Positions 62,380 through 64,000 of a stretch of DNA of 64,000 nt are shown piece after piece. Numbering within the stretch: the stretch's first letter is position 1; each line of letters opens with the position of its first letter. The notes below the pieces were generated by a model. It saw only the letters and a list, made by a program, of their open reading frames with translations. It ran no database searches and was not told the DNA's origin. A program made the translations under genes and the position numbers. The stretch covers positions 194,700,001 to 194,764,000 of the forward strand of contig CM032229.1 of NCBI GenBank assembly GCA_019009955.1, in the 5' to 3' direction. The DNA is from Riptortus pedestris (lineage: Eukaryota; Arthropoda; Insecta; Hemiptera; Alydidae).

Positions 62380-64000
62380 TGATCATCATATGCCTTAAGT
62401 GCGACCATCTATATCGGCACCTGCGGAGGTTTATAGCCTGAAGAAGCTAGCCGTACAGCTACTGAAAAGTAGCACAATGAATAGTGACCACTTCTGAAGC
62501 AGGAAGCCGCTTTGTTGGATAATAATGAAGACTGGAACCGTTGTATCTGGTTATATTTATTTATTGTAAACAGTTAACTTTAGTTTGATTTAGTTATGTT
62601 TTCCATGCCTTAATTTCTTAATGGCTTAATTTTCTGCACACACTCTCATGTCCATTACACCCTTTCTACACATAATACATTTTTAAGTTCATTCACAATC
62701 ACCTCTTAAAATATTTCATTATTATAATAACATTGAAGACTTTCCAAGCAAACCCTGATTTCCAAAGTTAGTCTATATTAACAAAAATAAGGTTTATCTC
62801 AATTTCTTATACCAAATTCCTGAGGATTTGTTTTTTCATGATACAAGTCACTCTAAGAACAATGAAATCGAAATTGGAATTCTTGTCTGTCAGTCCAGTT
62901 TGTTACTCAATCAGTGAATTCTGCTTTCGGAAGTTTCAAAAGATTGTTTTGTAAATCAATTCTACACGGAAGTACTACATAGGCTATATGAGAATACGAA
63001 CTTGCAATTAAGGAGGGGGGGGGGAGTTAGTCCGACGATATTCGTCAATAATTAATATTGATTTCATCTAATAAATATAAACAATATTAATATATTTGGG
63101 ATAACGGTTTCGGTTCTAAGCGATATGTACTTCATGATTCATATTTGCGAGTTGGGAGTGCCAAATTTGTGTTCTTCACATTATGGGTGTGAATAATATT
63201 ATTAACATGCGATGTTTTATATTTCGTATGTAAACATATTCAGTTTAACAGAAAAGCTGCTGGACTAAAGAGGATTTTAACATTGCCAGCGTAGGATGAT
63301 TTATGCTATAGTGTATTACCACCCTCAGGGGGGGGGGGTTACTTGGATTTAGAAACTTTTGTTCGTTAAAAATATATTTTCCCCTCTTATGAGACGTTGC
63401 TTAAATTTATGTAAATAAAAATTCTAAACTCCATCTTCCAGGCACCAGAATTTATTTGTGTTGCAAAAGAATTCCTCACCCAATTTGTGAATCTGTATCT
63501 ACATTTACTCGGGGAATGAATTCTGCCAATATGGGTGTAGTTATGCTTCTCTACCATTGATAGTATTTCTTTTAGTTAAGTCAATTATTAGCAAAAAAAC
63601 ATTTTTTTGAAGAAGCCCGAACAAGGTTATAAGTAGCCGAGATGGAGCATGACCTCATACACCTCTGTTATTGCTACATAAACTCAGGATGGAATGTATA
63701 ATTTTGTTTCTACTAATGCATGAATAATGTAGTTGTTGTATATCGATGGGAAACGATATTTATTTGATACATAAGCATCCATTGCATGCTCGACGCTTAT
63801 ATTGATATACATAGTTAATGTAATCAAAATGATAAATGATTAAATTTTGAAGGTGTCTAGTTTATCCGTTTTTCTTAGCGGATATAATGCTGAAATGGCT
63901 GCGGGTTCTGAACACGCTCCAAGGCATCGTGGATAATGTGTCGAAATGAAGGCATTACATAATGCAAATACTGATTAAACCTTTATACATCCGTAGTAAA
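62380..64000. other. Right flank, no gene recognised
   Basis: 62438-62467 carries a CTGAAGA-hairpin-GAAA motif shared with 60259-60288. G-runs occur at about 63014 and 63330. Otherwise AT-rich unique sequence. Confidence 0.35.

Noticed and set aside
60923..62389. 488-codon - strand open frame (Pro/Arg/Leu-rich repeat)
   Set aside because: Antisense reading of the 45-bp array and the TA/GA microsatellite. Its wobble positions do not match the variable sites, and it runs on into a TA-derived Tyr-Ile run.

Overview
The window is animal nuclear DNA, most likely from an insect. It is AT-rich, has very long introns with GT-AG boundaries, many (TA)n tracts, and a dense load of decayed transposable elements. 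A hemipteran such as a planthopper fits the intron size and repeat style, but that is inference. There is no bacterial operon, phage, CRISPR array or recognisable tRNA/rRNA gene. Almost every long open frame comes from microsatellites, minisatellites or retroelement debris. The real genes are chains of short exons.

The main gene is a vesicular monoamine transporter (Vmat, SLC18 family) on the + strand from 4029 to 42959. Thirteen coding exons join in phase into a 487-residue, 12-helix transporter. The known mechanistic residues of TM1, TM2, TM4, TM7 and TM11 are present. The TM10 aspartate of the GMVDSSMMP motif reads as alanine (codon 38849-38851). Just after coding exon 1, a 145-bp unit holding the 3' part of that exon plus its splice donor is repeated about ten times (4062-5538).

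A second gene lies on the - strand at 59892 to 51969. Four in-phase exons encode the N-terminal 130 residues of a small multi-span membrane protein of unknown function. Its first intron holds a 3.5-kb minisatellite with a 40-bp period, and its third holds a 99/86-bp minisatellite. Its last exon or exons were not found.

The rest is repeats. The commonest family has a 12-bp subterminal inverted repeat, a 5' palindrome, a (TA)n core and a 3' hairpin next to a T-run, which is the layout of Helentron-type (HINE/INE-1-like) elements. Also present are LINE remnants (RT, RNase H, Cys/His tail), Penelope-like pieces (GIY-YIG and RT), a tRNA-derived SINE family, two hAT-type elements with 8-bp duplications, a long-TIR foldback, an LTR-like pair, a three-copy dispersed repeat, and a 45-bp repeat at 61090-62335 that is open as a 15-residue acidic repeat.

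The two genes look independent. Vmat loads biogenic amines into synaptic vesicles. Nothing in the sequence links the - strand gene to that role.
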